A stretch of DNA of 64,000 nucleotides, taken from positions 15,229,963 to 15,293,962 of the forward strand of contig CM069449.1 of NCBI GenBank assembly GCA_035610835.1, in the 5' to 3' direction. The notes beneath the pieces were generated by a model, which saw only the letters and a list, made by a program, of their open reading frames with translations, did not search any database and was not told the DNA's origin. Position 1 is the stretch's first letter; each line of letters starts with the position of its first letter. The DNA is from Ophiura sarsii. Taxonomy: Eukaryota > Echinodermata > Ophiuroidea > Amphilepidida > Ophiuridae. Positions 1 to 9,957 of this stretch are shown in pieces. The position numbers and the translations under genes were made by a program.

Positions 1-710
1 TTTGATGGCCAGGCTGTTACAGAGTAAAGTTAGGCATTTGTGAACAACACTATTTCAATGAACAGGCCTTTAGCGTACAGTTAGGCATTTGGTATCAAAC
101 ATAGCTATTAAATCGGTAAAAAGGTCTTTTATAGTAAAGTCAGGCATTTGCTAACAAAGCTTTTCCATGGCCAGGCCGTGAAATATTAACTTACCGTAAA
201 CAAAATTTGGATTAGATAGGATAGTTAAAATATGCAATAATAATTAACATTGCAGCTCGGGCGCAGAAAGCTCGCTCTATGTTATACATTCGACTTACCC
301 AAGTTTTATTGTATTATATATAGTTTAACAGATTACAAGTGCAAAACACTTGTATACATTATATATATGTATATCAGTTTCAATCTAAATGTTGTTTACA
401 ATAAATAAATTCGTGGCCAGGCTGTTTTAGAATAAAGTTAGGCATTTGCAAATAACACTATTCATTGAACAGGCCTTTAGAGCAAAGTTTGACATTTGGT
501 ATCGAACATAACTATTCAATCGGTAAAAAGGTCTTTTAGCAGCATTTTGATGGCCAGGCCTTTACAGAGTAAAGTTAGGCATTTGGTATTAAACATAGCT
601 ATGAAATCGGTAAAAAGTCTTTTATAGTAAAGTTAGGCATTGGTAACAATAAATTTACCGTAAACAGCATTTGGATAGGCTAGTTAAAATTCGCAAAAAT
701 AATGTCGTAG
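1..710. repeat. Degenerate repeats carrying the word AAAGTTAGGCATTTG
   Basis: The motif AAAGTTAGGCATTTG, or a close variant, recurs near positions 25, 77, 136, 434, 567 and 622, usually after a GGCCAGGC or CAGGCCTTT box. Segment 1-250 is echoed by 410-720, including the tail CTCGGGCGCAG, so a longer unit was duplicated. Further single copies lie near 1175 and 1974. No coding frame or terminal inverted repeat was found, and the family is not recognised. Confidence 0.6.
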
Positions 711-948
711 CTCGGGCGCAGTTCACAGAAAGTTCACTGTAAGCTATACATAATCGACTTATGCACGTCTTAATTTTGTTTAAATATATACATGTATACG
801 CTCTACCGTTTACGGTATTGAGCACTTTGTTCAATGGCTAGTCTAACCAGAAACGGTTGTCAATACATATATATTGTTAAACAGATTAGATTTATTCCGT
901 AACATATCATATCGATTAAAATTCCAATCGCTGCGCTGTCAGCCAACT

Positions 949-1019
949 CCTCATGGCCTATTGGTTAGCGACAGGACCCATGAATGAAAGGTTACTGGTT
1001 TGAATACCGGTGTGGCTGA
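949..1019 (+). repeat. tRNA-derived SINE head
   Basis: A box A-like stretch (TGGCCTATTGGTTAGCG) is followed about 35 bp later by a box B-like stretch (GGTTTGAATACCGG). This is the internal RNA polymerase III promoter layout of a tRNA-derived SINE. The cloverleaf is too degenerate to be a working tRNA gene. Confidence 0.5.
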
Positions 1020-1237
1020 ATTTTGAGTATAAACCTTGTTTGATTTTTTTTTGTCATAGGAAACATTTAATGTAAGTACAAGTGCAAAACACTTGTATAC
1101 ACACACACATTACATATATCAGTTTCAATCTAAATGTTAGTTTACGGTAAAAAAAATGGCGGCCAGGCCTTTAGACTAAAGTTAGGCATTTGCAAACAAC
1201 ACTATTCAATGAAAAAATAGGACTTTATTCCACCCTA

Positions 1238-1930
1238 CCCGAGTCCAAGTCCTTACCTTTCGAGTCCGAGTCCAAAACCGAGTCCGATTTCTTATGTATT
1301 TTAAGTTCTGATAACATGTCATTTATTTTGCTATCTATAGGCCATATATATCATTGATGTCAACATAGAATGCATTTTAACATTCGCATTCATGGACAAT
1401 GTCGAAATTGATACAATTTTCGGATGTCACAAAATGTGAACTAGGGATTATGGGTAAAATGTTTAAACAAAATGTAAACAATTCCAAACACTTTTTTTTT
1501 GGGGGGGGGGGGAAGATTTGTTTAGAAAATTAATTTCCAATACTTTGTGTCATCATCTTTTAAGAAATGTCACCTTCAAAAACTTACTTAAAATAAAAGT
1601 TACTTTTCTAATTAACCTTATAATGTTATTCTATTGAACTATGCATCTTTTTGGCCTGTCTTCATGATTTCTTGTTTCATAGCTATTGTGACATCACAAT
1701 CATCATTCACTCGTTCTGTTTTTGTAGAGATCGTAGAAAAATGATCGAAACAGTTCTGTAATCAGCACTGCAGTTTCAGCTTTCTTATGATATAAATATC
1801 TCCAATATGAAAAATCCCACCATGTGGCGGTTTTTCACAGATCGCATCCAAGGGCCTAGATCTTTAAGTATTTACGGTCTCGAATCCGAGTCCGGACTCA
1901 AGTACTCCATCACTGGGTAGGTCATTAGAA
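1238..1930. other. Gene-free stretch with GAGTCC-type short repeats
   Basis: GAGTCC/GAGTCCGAGTCC words cluster at 1248-1290 and again at 1880-1905. Between them lies AT-rich sequence with a T/G homopolymer run at 1492-1512. I see no gene or TIR-bounded element here. Confidence 0.4.
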
Positions 1931-2340
1931 AAGTTAAGTATCTGCTAACATTCAATAGCCAAGTCCTTATCAAAATAAAGTTAGGCATTTGTGAACAATG
2001 AAATTCTTTAAACAGGCCTTCATACTATTAAAGGAAGAAAGGTCACTACGCCTCAGGTTACATAACATGGGTGGTCTTCAAGTATTTTCATTCTAGATAG
2101 ATGTATGATTTGGGTAGGAGTCATTTGTGGCAAATGAGTTTCAGAGTTTTGTTCTGTATTTAGCTGAGGCTCTATAGAATAATGGAAATATTTTTTTGTT
2201 GGTCTCAGTTAAATTTTCCTGAGTGCTTGTACATGGTGATGCAGAATATTCCTTTAGGGCCTACATAAAAGTAATGCATGAGCCATCTGGTTTTGCAATG
2301 CCCCCCCCCCCCAAACTCAACTGTCCAATAAGAACCTAGT

Positions 2341-3558
2341 CTACTGTTTCCTGTGTGCTTTCTCCTTGGTATGCGTACGCTCATGTTTCTTGAGTGTGTT
2401 CATGTCCCTCGATCCTCTACCGCAAAACTTGCACGTCATTAAATGCAACCCGGTGTGACTCCTCTCGTGACGGTTACGGTCGCCGGCTCGCTTGTAACGC
2501 AATTCGCAGTGCCTACACTGGTAGGGGCGCTCGTCCGTGTGAATCAAGCCGTGGCGCAACAGCTCAGACTTGTTTGTGAATTTATCCCCACATTGCGTAC
2601 ATTCGTTCTGTTCTGAGGAAGACGGTCGCAAATCAGTGCTTTTTTCAAGCTTGATTGCTATTGTACAGTTTTTACGTGTAACTTGACTGCCAATTTCACT
2701 GGAATGATTTCGGGCCTTGTGCCTCTTCAAATTATTGGTTTGTTTACCACAAATTTTGCACTTGTACAAAGGGTCGCTATGATTTCTGGAATTGTGTCTT
2801 TTCAGATCGGTGTTGTCTCGAGTTTGCTTACTGCAAATGTTGCATTTGAATTTCCGATTACCAATCGCATGGCCACTGCGACCACTTTTTTTCTTCGCCC
2901 TTTTCTTCTTTGCGTCGTTCTGGCTCTCTTCCGCATGTAGACCATGAAAAGAATGCACATGCCGTGTCAACTCCTTCGTGTGATTAAACTTGACGTTACA
3001 GTACAGACACTCGGTCAGGGTCCCCCGCGCCATGTGCAACGAAATGTGACGATACAGCGAGTGTGCAACGTGTAAATCTCTACTGCAGTACGGACAAATG
3101 TGACGTTTAGAGGACTTTTTTCCGACCGCAGATGATGTCCTTATTCGAACCTTATGACTCCGCTGCTGGTATTCTTCCTGTTGCATGCTAAAATCGCACC
3201 TTGATGTCATGTGAATGGTCTGGAACCAGTTGTACTCCACGTGGACTTTGTTATGATTCTTGAACGAACCGGCATTCTGACAGATCTTGTTGCAGATATC
3301 GCATCGGTAGCGCTTCCTGCCGTCGACGATATCTACGAAGCTGTGACTTTTCAGGAACTCTGCGATGAATGCGTCCATTCTACCTCGAGCGGATGAGTCA
3401 GTTCCGGTGTAGCTTCTGCGCCACCTGGTTCTTGCTAATATCTTACTGCGTACCTTGTGTCTGCGCATGTGGAGCTGGTAATGACTGAAAATGTCCCAGT
3501 TTCGGTCACAGAAGGAGCAGTGGTAGGGCTGAAGACACTCTATGCAGGAATAATCCAT
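2341..3558 (-). CDS. Nine-finger C2H2 zinc-finger protein
   Basis: A 405-residue open frame with no coding intron. Nine C2H2 fingers can be read, with zinc ligands starting at about residues 14, 86, 155, 184, 239, 267, 320, 348 and 376. Fingers 4 and 5 end in H-x4-H; finger 6 (residues 267-285) has only nine residues between the second Cys and first His, three fewer than usual. Fingers 7 and 8 are joined by a TGEKP-like linker (TDERPYQC), typical of DNA-binding arrays. A basic stretch (KKKRAKKKSGR) near residues 217-227 could be a nuclear localisation signal. An in-frame stop precedes the ATG, and TTTCCAG lies about 18 bp before it, so an untranslated upstream exon is possible. The family predicts nuclear sequence-specific DNA binding; the target and orthologue are not recognised. 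It is divergent from Rubicon in orientation. Confidence 0.85.
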   Translation of the reverse strand: MDYSCIECLQPYHCSFCDRNWDIFSHYQLHMRRHKVRSKILARTRWRRSYTGTDSSARGRMDAFIAEFLKSHSFVDIVDGRKRYRCDICNKICQNAGSFKNHNKVHVEYNWFQTIHMTSRCDFSMQQEEYQQRSHKVRIRTSSAVGKKSSKRHICPYCSRDLHVAHSLYRHISLHMARGTLTECLYCNVKFNHTKELTRHVHSFHGLHAEESQNDAKKKRAKKKSGRSGHAIGNRKFKCNICSKQTRDNTDLKRHNSRNHSDPLYKCKICGKQTNNLKRHKARNHSSEIGSQVTRKNCTIAIKLEKSTDLRPSSSEQNECTQCGDKFTNKSELLRHGLIHTDERPYQCRHCELRYKRAGDRNRHERSHTGLHLMTCKFCGRGSRDMNTLKKHERTHTKEKAHRKQ

Positions 3559-3639
3559 TGCTCTCCTATATTAAACTGGAAATATAAAGTAAATACGATT
3601 TTGTCAAATATATAAATCAGTGCAAAAGAGCATAGCTCC

Positions 3640-4022
3640 CCGGGGGGGGAGGGGGGGGGGGGCACTGACAATGGAAAAGGGTATAGGTATGTGCCGCGCT
3701 GAAGACCCCCTTTTTCACCCTCTCCTGCTAGCTCTTATGACCCCCCTTTTGAGCCTGCTACAGTTCTCAAGACCCCCAATTTGATTAAAAATTCAAAAAT
3801 CGCGAAATTTTGCGTCCCAAAGTCCCAATTCTTCGAAACATTTTGCGTTCTTGCTAATCAAAATTGAACTATAGGCCAGTTCTCAAGACCTAATTTTTTG
3901 TAAAAATCAGTTCCTAAGCCCCTATTTTTCATCATAAAATCTACTCAGTTCAGTTCTGTAGCCCCCCTTTTTGAGACCCTGTGCGGCACACCCCTACCCA
4001 AAAAAAAGTTGAGTGCCCCCCC
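3640..4022 (+). mobile_element. MITE family D, copy 1 (GGGGGGGCACT ends)
   Basis: The segment begins in a G run followed by GCACTGACA and ends GAGTGCCCCCCC, so the ends are short inverted repeats. The interior contains distinctive text such as GGTATGTGCCGCGCTGAAG and CGCGAAATTTTGCG. A clear inverted-orientation copy lies at 56003-56346, showing that it is a dispersed family. Confidence 0.6.
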
Positions 4023-4800
4023 TAGTGACCTTTTCTTGACCTTTGACCCCAAAATAATGATATACTTTTTTCTTGGCTTATCAATGCACACAAGAAAAGA
4101 GTAGTCCGGTCAAAATCAGAGCATGTCTTCAGATTTACACCTGTTTAGTTCAATGACCTCTAGTGACCCCGTGTGACATGTCACTTTTAGTGGAGGAGCA
4201 CCCTATATGAACATTGATACAAGGAATCTTTTGACTAATTCTGTCAATCATCAGTCATTTTCTCGTGGACAAGTAGTATTTTGAGTGAACGGAGTGAAAA
4301 TTTACATTTTGACCCCTAGTGACCTTTTCTTGACAGTTGACCCCAAACTTATGATTGACCTTTTTTCTTGGCTCATCAATGCGCACAAGAAAAAAGAAGT
4401 CTGGTCAAAATCAGAGCATGTCTTATGTTTTACACCTGTATAGTTAAATTACCCCTAGTGACCCCGTATGACATGTCACTTTTAATTGCTGAACACCCTA
4501 CCCTATATGTGACTGGACCCAAGGAATCTTTTGACTAATTATGAAGGTCATCAGTCATTTCCTCTAAGACAAGATGCATTTTAAGTGATCGTATTGAAAA
4601 TTTACATTTTGACCCCTAGTGACCCCAAATAATTTTTCATTTTAAAAAACAAACTATTATAGGCGTACGATCATGAGGAATATGTTGACCGATTCTGACG
4701 ATCCTAGGTCATTTCACTAAATTGCCAGGGAGATTGTTTTAAGTGAAAATCACTTTTCACCCGTGTGACCCCTGTGTGACCTTTGACCCCAAACTGTGAA
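4021..4800. repeat. Tandem repeat, period about 293-300 bp, with DR1-like sites
   Basis: Units start with CCTAGTGACCTTTTCTTGAC at about 4021 and 4314, and a third begins near 4614. They share TCTTGGCTTATCAATGC, GGTCAAAATCAGAGCATG and AAGGAATCTTTTGACTAAT. TGACCTTTGACCC occurs at 4037-4049 and 4777-4789. On the other strand this is GGGTCA-A-AGGTCA, the DR1 layout bound by RXR/HNF4/PPAR-type receptors. Whether it is used is unknown. Confidence 0.65.
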
Positions 4801-6330
4801 CACCCAATATGAAGGTTAGTTGGGGTGGGGGGTTCTACTGACCAAGTCTGGTGATTGTAGTATGTAAAATGTAGGAGTAGAGGCATTTTGTAGATGTGGG
4901 TCTGCAAGAAAGATGGAAGATGAAGAAAGAAACACGACAGATAGAATAGCTCGATTTTTGAAAAAATCAAGGTAATAATGGTAATTTTTAATGTTCATCT
5001 TGAATTCTGATATTTTTTTCTTTTCAAAAATGTCAACACCACTTTGTGTCCCTTATAACCCTGATAACACAGAAACGTCAGGTCGACATTGGATTTTGGT
5101 CGGACATACATTGAAATTACATCCCAGGGATGTTGGCTCCCAGGGGGGGGGGGCGGTGGAGTACTTTAGTGAATAATGAGGTTACGGGAATGTTCTAATA
5201 TCACAACATTTGACGTGGAGGGAGCTATTCGGTGATCGGTACATCCACCTTTATGCTAGCTCTGCTACAAAGCCACTATTAGTCCCACCCCTTCATCAAT
5301 CTCTCCACACCCCGTCCCCTACAGAATAAGCTTCAAGGTTGAGCAGAAATTGGTGCGCGCAACAAAATTGATCACAAAACAAGGTTACGATTATTTCAAA
5401 CAAATTGTCCATAATATTATGATCCGAGAACTAAAATCACATCATCACCCTGAACATTGATCTGTTGTACAACGTGAACGAAATAGTGAGACAATCAACT
5501 CTACTTGTATGTAATTGCAAGGATCTCTCCCTTAGCTTCAGGCTCAGCGTTCATCACCGTTTAAATCATGCAAATTCATGCTCAGAGTTTACATTAGTTT
5601 ACATTAGAGGAAGGGAATCCACCGAACATCACTCATGCGGTAAAAATTTCATTGCTGTACATGTACTTGCTGGAACCCGACCCAATCTCTTTTGTGTCAC
5701 TAGGGGATCATGTGCAGCAGCAGTGAAGCAACGTAAAACTGTGGAACCAACGTTTAATTTCAACTGTCTATTTTCTTAAAAAATACTCCAATTCGGGAAA
5801 AAATTCACAAAAGCTCACAGACAACAACTAAACACATCATTTTACTCGACCTAGAATTTCAATCCAAAAAATTACAAATTTGGCGTTCCGAAAATATCGG
5901 AAGAAGATTTTTTTAAATTCTGTTACTCTCGTCTTACTTGACCAATTTTGATCCAGTAAAAAGTATGTTGATATATCGATTCACGCCAATACAGAAAAAC
6001 TGACACGAGGGCAATCATTGGCTAGCAAAATCTTCTGCCCAGCCGTACAATGTACGAAGTCAATTTACCAGTGAATCGATTTGGGATTTTCCGCTGATTT
6101 TCCGATGATGCGAGTGACGTCATTTAATGAGCGGCGCCCTTCATGAATTAGCTCATTAGCATAACTTATGTCCGTGAAATGTATCACACAGTTTGATAAG
6201 TGCTGTGTGGCATTGAAAAGGTCATGCCTCGGTCAACCAAAACATTTCATTGATATGCAAATGTTTCATTGATATGCAAATGAGTATCTGAGAATATATC
6301 AGGCATGATTTCACAGCCTAGGTAGGGAAT
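4801..6330. other. No gene recognised
   Basis: Short open frames in this stretch show no family resemblance, and several run through homopolymers (the G run near 5143). A direct duplication of CATTTCATTGATATGCAAAT is seen near 6244-6280. No inverted-repeat element was resolved. Confidence 0.4.
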
Positions 6331-6530
6331 AGGGAAAGGTGGGGATAAGGGGGGTGATAGGGGAGGGTGGGGATGGTGATAGGGGAGGGGAGGGATAGGG
6401 GAGGGATGGGAAAGGATAGGGAGGGGATAGAGAAGATAGGGGATATGGAAAGGAGGTGATAGGGGTGAGGGTGTTGATGGTGATAGGGGAGAGAGATGGG
6501 AGGAGGGAGGCACCAGGGGAGGCAGATAGT
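6318..6530. repeat. G-rich purine tract (GGGGATAGGGGAGGG-type)
   Basis: About 200 bp of variant GGGGATA/GGGGAGG words with almost no C on the + strand. Frames open on the other strand encode only Pro/Ser-rich repeats and are composition artefacts. Runs of three or more G could form G-quadruplexes. Confidence 0.7.
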
Positions 6531-6539
6531 TTAGTCAAT

Positions 6540-7590
6540 TTAAAGAAGGTATACTTACACAATTTTTTACAGTGATATTTTTTTGGCCAAAGGACAAAAT
6601 AGCCCCCTGAAAATTTTATTTATTTTGACCCCTGGTGGGTGGGTGGGTGGGTGGTGGTGGTGGGGGGGGGGACGATTCTTCAAAACACTCAAATGTTTCT
6701 TATCAACTAACCTTTCAAGGTGTATCAATTTCGTGGTTCATTACATTAGGGCAAGGGATATATTTGGATGTAAAGATTCTTTTTTCTTTTTTCAATTGAA
6801 AGCCTATGTTAAAGGAAATGTTTAAATGCCCATAACTTGTTAAATATCCACATTGTTTTTGTATACACTATACATGCACGATAATGTTGATGTAAAAAGT
6901 GCATTTGAGTTGTAATTGTTCACTTTTTAAAAATTAACCCTATTTCAAGGCTTGGCTCCTGGTCCTCTCCAAAATTTGAGGAACAGGAGCCGCTTTTTCC
7001 AGATATTCGGCTCCTGGTCCATTTTGACTTAACAAAAGGCTTGGGCAGCCTGACCGTAGGGATGATCATATCATTGACTACAGAGGGCCAGGCCAAATTA
7101 CGTGGAAAACTCCATGTTTGCCTCTTTTAAATCCAGCGAAAGAGGAAGAGACGGGCTGGGAGGTATTCACTGATGTGACAACATGAAAGTAAAGCTAATT
7201 TTAAGCTAAAATGGTTTAAAATTTGCATGACTTGGCCAGTTCTTAGCAATATAAGGCAAACTACTTTTGGTTATAACTTTGTGATATTTCAGCCTGCAGA
7301 CATGGTTGAACCATCATTTTTTATTGTTAAGTTCTTTGTTTTCATGTATTCCATTTCAAAGAGATATTTTTATCGATAACTCGATACCAAAATATTTTGT
7401 GTCGCTTACTCACTCGCTTCACAACAATTCTTGGTAAAGTTTTAGTTTACTAGAAAAAAGATGCCATTTCAGTCTTTTATTGCAAAAACTATTTTTTAAA
7501 TTTCATTTTCAAGCTTTCATTGAAAGTGCACTATTACTAGTATTACAACCCTAACCCCCCTGAGTGCTAAAAAATGCTGATCCAAAGTCC
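6540..7590. other. No gene recognised; GGGT-type microsatellite
   Basis: A GGGT/GGTGGT microsatellite spans 6632-6672. The words CTCCTGGTCC and ACAGGAGCC recur at 6957-7020, and related CAGGAGC text appears near 20459. No coding similarity was seen. Confidence 0.4.
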
Positions 7591-7597
7591 CTCTCCA

Positions 7598-7860
7598 AAC
7601 GCATGCGCCGTCGGTTTTCGATGACGTAGTCAACCGAGCCTATATAATGAGTGCAGTATACTGCACGAATGTGTAGCTGAGGGCCGTGGCTTAGTGGTTG
7701 GAAGGTGGGGCTTGAGAACGGAGGGTCCCCGGATCGAATCCCGGCAGGTTCCCGGAGATTTAGTTGGTGTTTTTTCCTCGAAAATTGTGATCCCGGTCAA
7801 AAATCCTAAACCGGGGTTAGGGTTATCAAACAGGGAATCCTCTATCCTTATTAATACTGA
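7598..7860 (+). repeat. tRNA-derived SINE with conserved 5' leader, copy 1
   Basis: Box A-like GTGGCTTAGTGGTTGG and box B-like GGATCGAATCC lie at about 7685-7741. The preceding leader (GATGACGTAGTCAACC, then GCCTATATAATGAGTG, then GCAGTATACTGC) is shared with an opposite-strand copy at 31770-31985, so leader and head move together. The body continues to ACCGGGGTTAGGGTT. Confidence 0.6.
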
Positions 7861-8204
7861 TAGCTATACGTATACCTAAATATTTTGTACACTTCTAAAA
7901 AATATTTTGTGAAACTTCTAAAAAATATTTTGTTTTAGTGGAAAATAAATTTAATTTCAGTCATTTTGAAATTCCAGCAAACGGTTTATTTTTTGTTCCC
8001 CGAATTCTGCTTTCTGGAAATACACTAACATATTTTGAAACTGTCATGAAGTGATTTGATATTCAAATATCCCCATTCACATCTTGTTTTTAAGTGATTT
8101 AAAGAAATTGTTTTAAAAATTTAATATAATAAAAAAAATCTTTTGGAGGGGATCTTTAATATTTTATTGTTTTATTGGAAATAGATTAAACGTCAGTAAT
8201 GTTT

Positions 8205-9020
8205 GGCCAAAAAAACCCCACCCAAGCACACACCAATCCCCTCCCTCACCACAAACCCCTACCATCCCCACCCCACCATGGACCCACTCCACCTCCCCCA
8301 CCCTAACAACCACCTCCCCTCCCCACCACACCCTACCCTCCCCATGCCACCACACCCTACCCTACCCATCCCCACCCATGCCACCACAACCCCTTTACCA
8401 TCACAATCCCCACCTCAAACCCACTCCCTTCCCATCCCCACCACAAACCCCCTTCCCATCCCCAGTCCCCACCACAAAACCCCTCCCCTTCCCATCCCCA
8501 ACACAAACCCTTCCCATTCGCAAAACCCTCTCCCCCACCACAATATCCCTCTCCCACCACAAACACCCTACCCACCCACCCCTACCCTCCCCATGCATCC
8601 TCGCCACCACAACCTCCTTCTCCATCACAATCCCCCACCCCAACCCCCTCCCCTTCCCATCCCCACCACAAAACCCCTCTCCTTCCCATCTCCATCCCCA
8701 TTACAAACCCTTCCCATTCACAAAACCCTACCCCACCACAAAACACCTCCCCCACCACAAACACCCTACCCACCCCACCCCTAGGCCAACCCTCCCCACC
8801 CCATGCATCCATGCCACCACCCCCTTCCCCACCACAAACCCTCTCCCCCTTCCCATCCCCCAACACAAACCCCAGCCCTCTACCACAACCCCTCCCCACC
8901 ACTAACCCCCTCGCCAACCACAAACCCCCTCCCCAACCACTAACCCCCTCCCAACTACAAAGTTAACACCATCCCCATCCCCCCTCCCCAATCACAAACA
9001 CCCTCCCTACCCTCATCTCA
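8205..9020. repeat. 800-bp A/C-only low-complexity tract
   Basis: The + strand is almost entirely A, C and T, built from variants of CCCCACCACAAACCC and CCTTCCCATCCCC, with very few G. Long frames open on both strands are composition artefacts. The complement is a long G/T/A-rich strand with many G runs. It ends about 850 bp before the Rubicon start codon. Confidence 0.8.
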
Positions 9021-9184
9021 CACCAAACCTACTATCACAAAAAATCACATGGCATCGTTGCGCGGCCCATCACTACAAAACACTTATTTTACAATAGACA
9101 CACTTTTGCTTGATGCTGATCAATGGATGTCTCTGACACACCCCTTGTATTTCATTGGCAACAAGTTCTCATTTAGGCTAGTGG

Positions 9185-9240
9185 ATCCCCCCCCCCCCCC
9201 CCCCCCCCCCCCCCACCCCCCACCACCACACCTGCAAGGA
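9185..9240. repeat. Poly-C run
   Basis: A nearly pure C homopolymer followed by CCACCACCACACC. Length is likely to be polymorphic or poorly assembled. Confidence 0.8.
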
Positions 9241-9372
9241 ATGAATTTAGTGCCCAGCCCAGCCACACAAACTCACAAACTGAACTTGTCCACAAGAACA
9301 CCACCGCCACACTCGCTCAAAAGACTTACTTTTTAAGTCTACCTTTTTGGTTATTCTGTCACTATTCAAAGA

Positions 9373-9868
9373 CCTCTGCCTTGACACAAGCAACATTTTG
9401 CTTCCTTCTTCCTGTCACGTTGTTCACTTGTTTATTTACAATATGGCTGAGAGGAACTCGTGTATTAGGCAGATGACATAATAATGCTACGAGTTGTTTA
9501 CCTTTTTGAACCGCGACTTCTACAGTCGTAGATGTCACCAATTAACCTTTGACCTCAAAATAATCTTGCCATTCATTCAACATCGTCAGTTTAGTTTGTT
9601 TTGATACCGAAGTCGCTAAAATATCACTGTTTTTGGCCGTCAAAGGATAGCTGTTAAAAACTAAAGTATATAATTTGAAGTCGTTAAAATGAAAGGTTAG
9701 GTTTGTAGAACGATTAGGATATCCGGATGGTTTTATTGGTCGAAAACAAGACGCGGAAGTTAACATCAAATTTATGGGACTGAATGAAATGTGTGGTATC
9801 GAGCAGGAGGCGTTGTTGTTAAATTGGGTGACGTCAAAAAGAGATAAAACGATCGGATTAAGAGGAGG
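9373..9868 (+). promoter_or_regulatory. RUBCN: Presumed 5' flank and 5' UTR of Rubicon
   Basis: This is the stretch immediately before the Rubicon ATG. An in-frame TAA at 9845-9847 precedes the start, so the open frame cannot extend further upstream in this exon. No TATA box or initiator could be placed with confidence. TGACGTCA, a CRE-like palindrome, is present near 9829. Confidence 0.35.
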
Positions 9869-9957
9869 ATGTCCAATTTAAATCCGTATGGCGGTGTTCG
9901 TGGTGGATCAGATGCGAGGCCTAGGGGACAGAAAAACAACCAACAAAACAATCAAAG
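9869..9957 (+). CDS. RUBCN: Rubicon exon 1 (start codon)
   Basis: Encodes 29 residues (MSNLNPYGG..., Gly/Gln/Asn-rich) and ends CAAAG before GTATAT, phase 2. The ATG has A at -3 and an upstream in-frame stop. It joins exon 2 in frame. An overlapping ATG at 9888 is out of frame with exon 2. This is the least conserved exon and so the least certain. Confidence 0.75.

Noticed and set aside
8203..8923. Pro/His-rich and Gly/Val-rich frames on both strands
   Set aside because: They are products of the A/C-only low-complexity tract, open on both strands at the same place.
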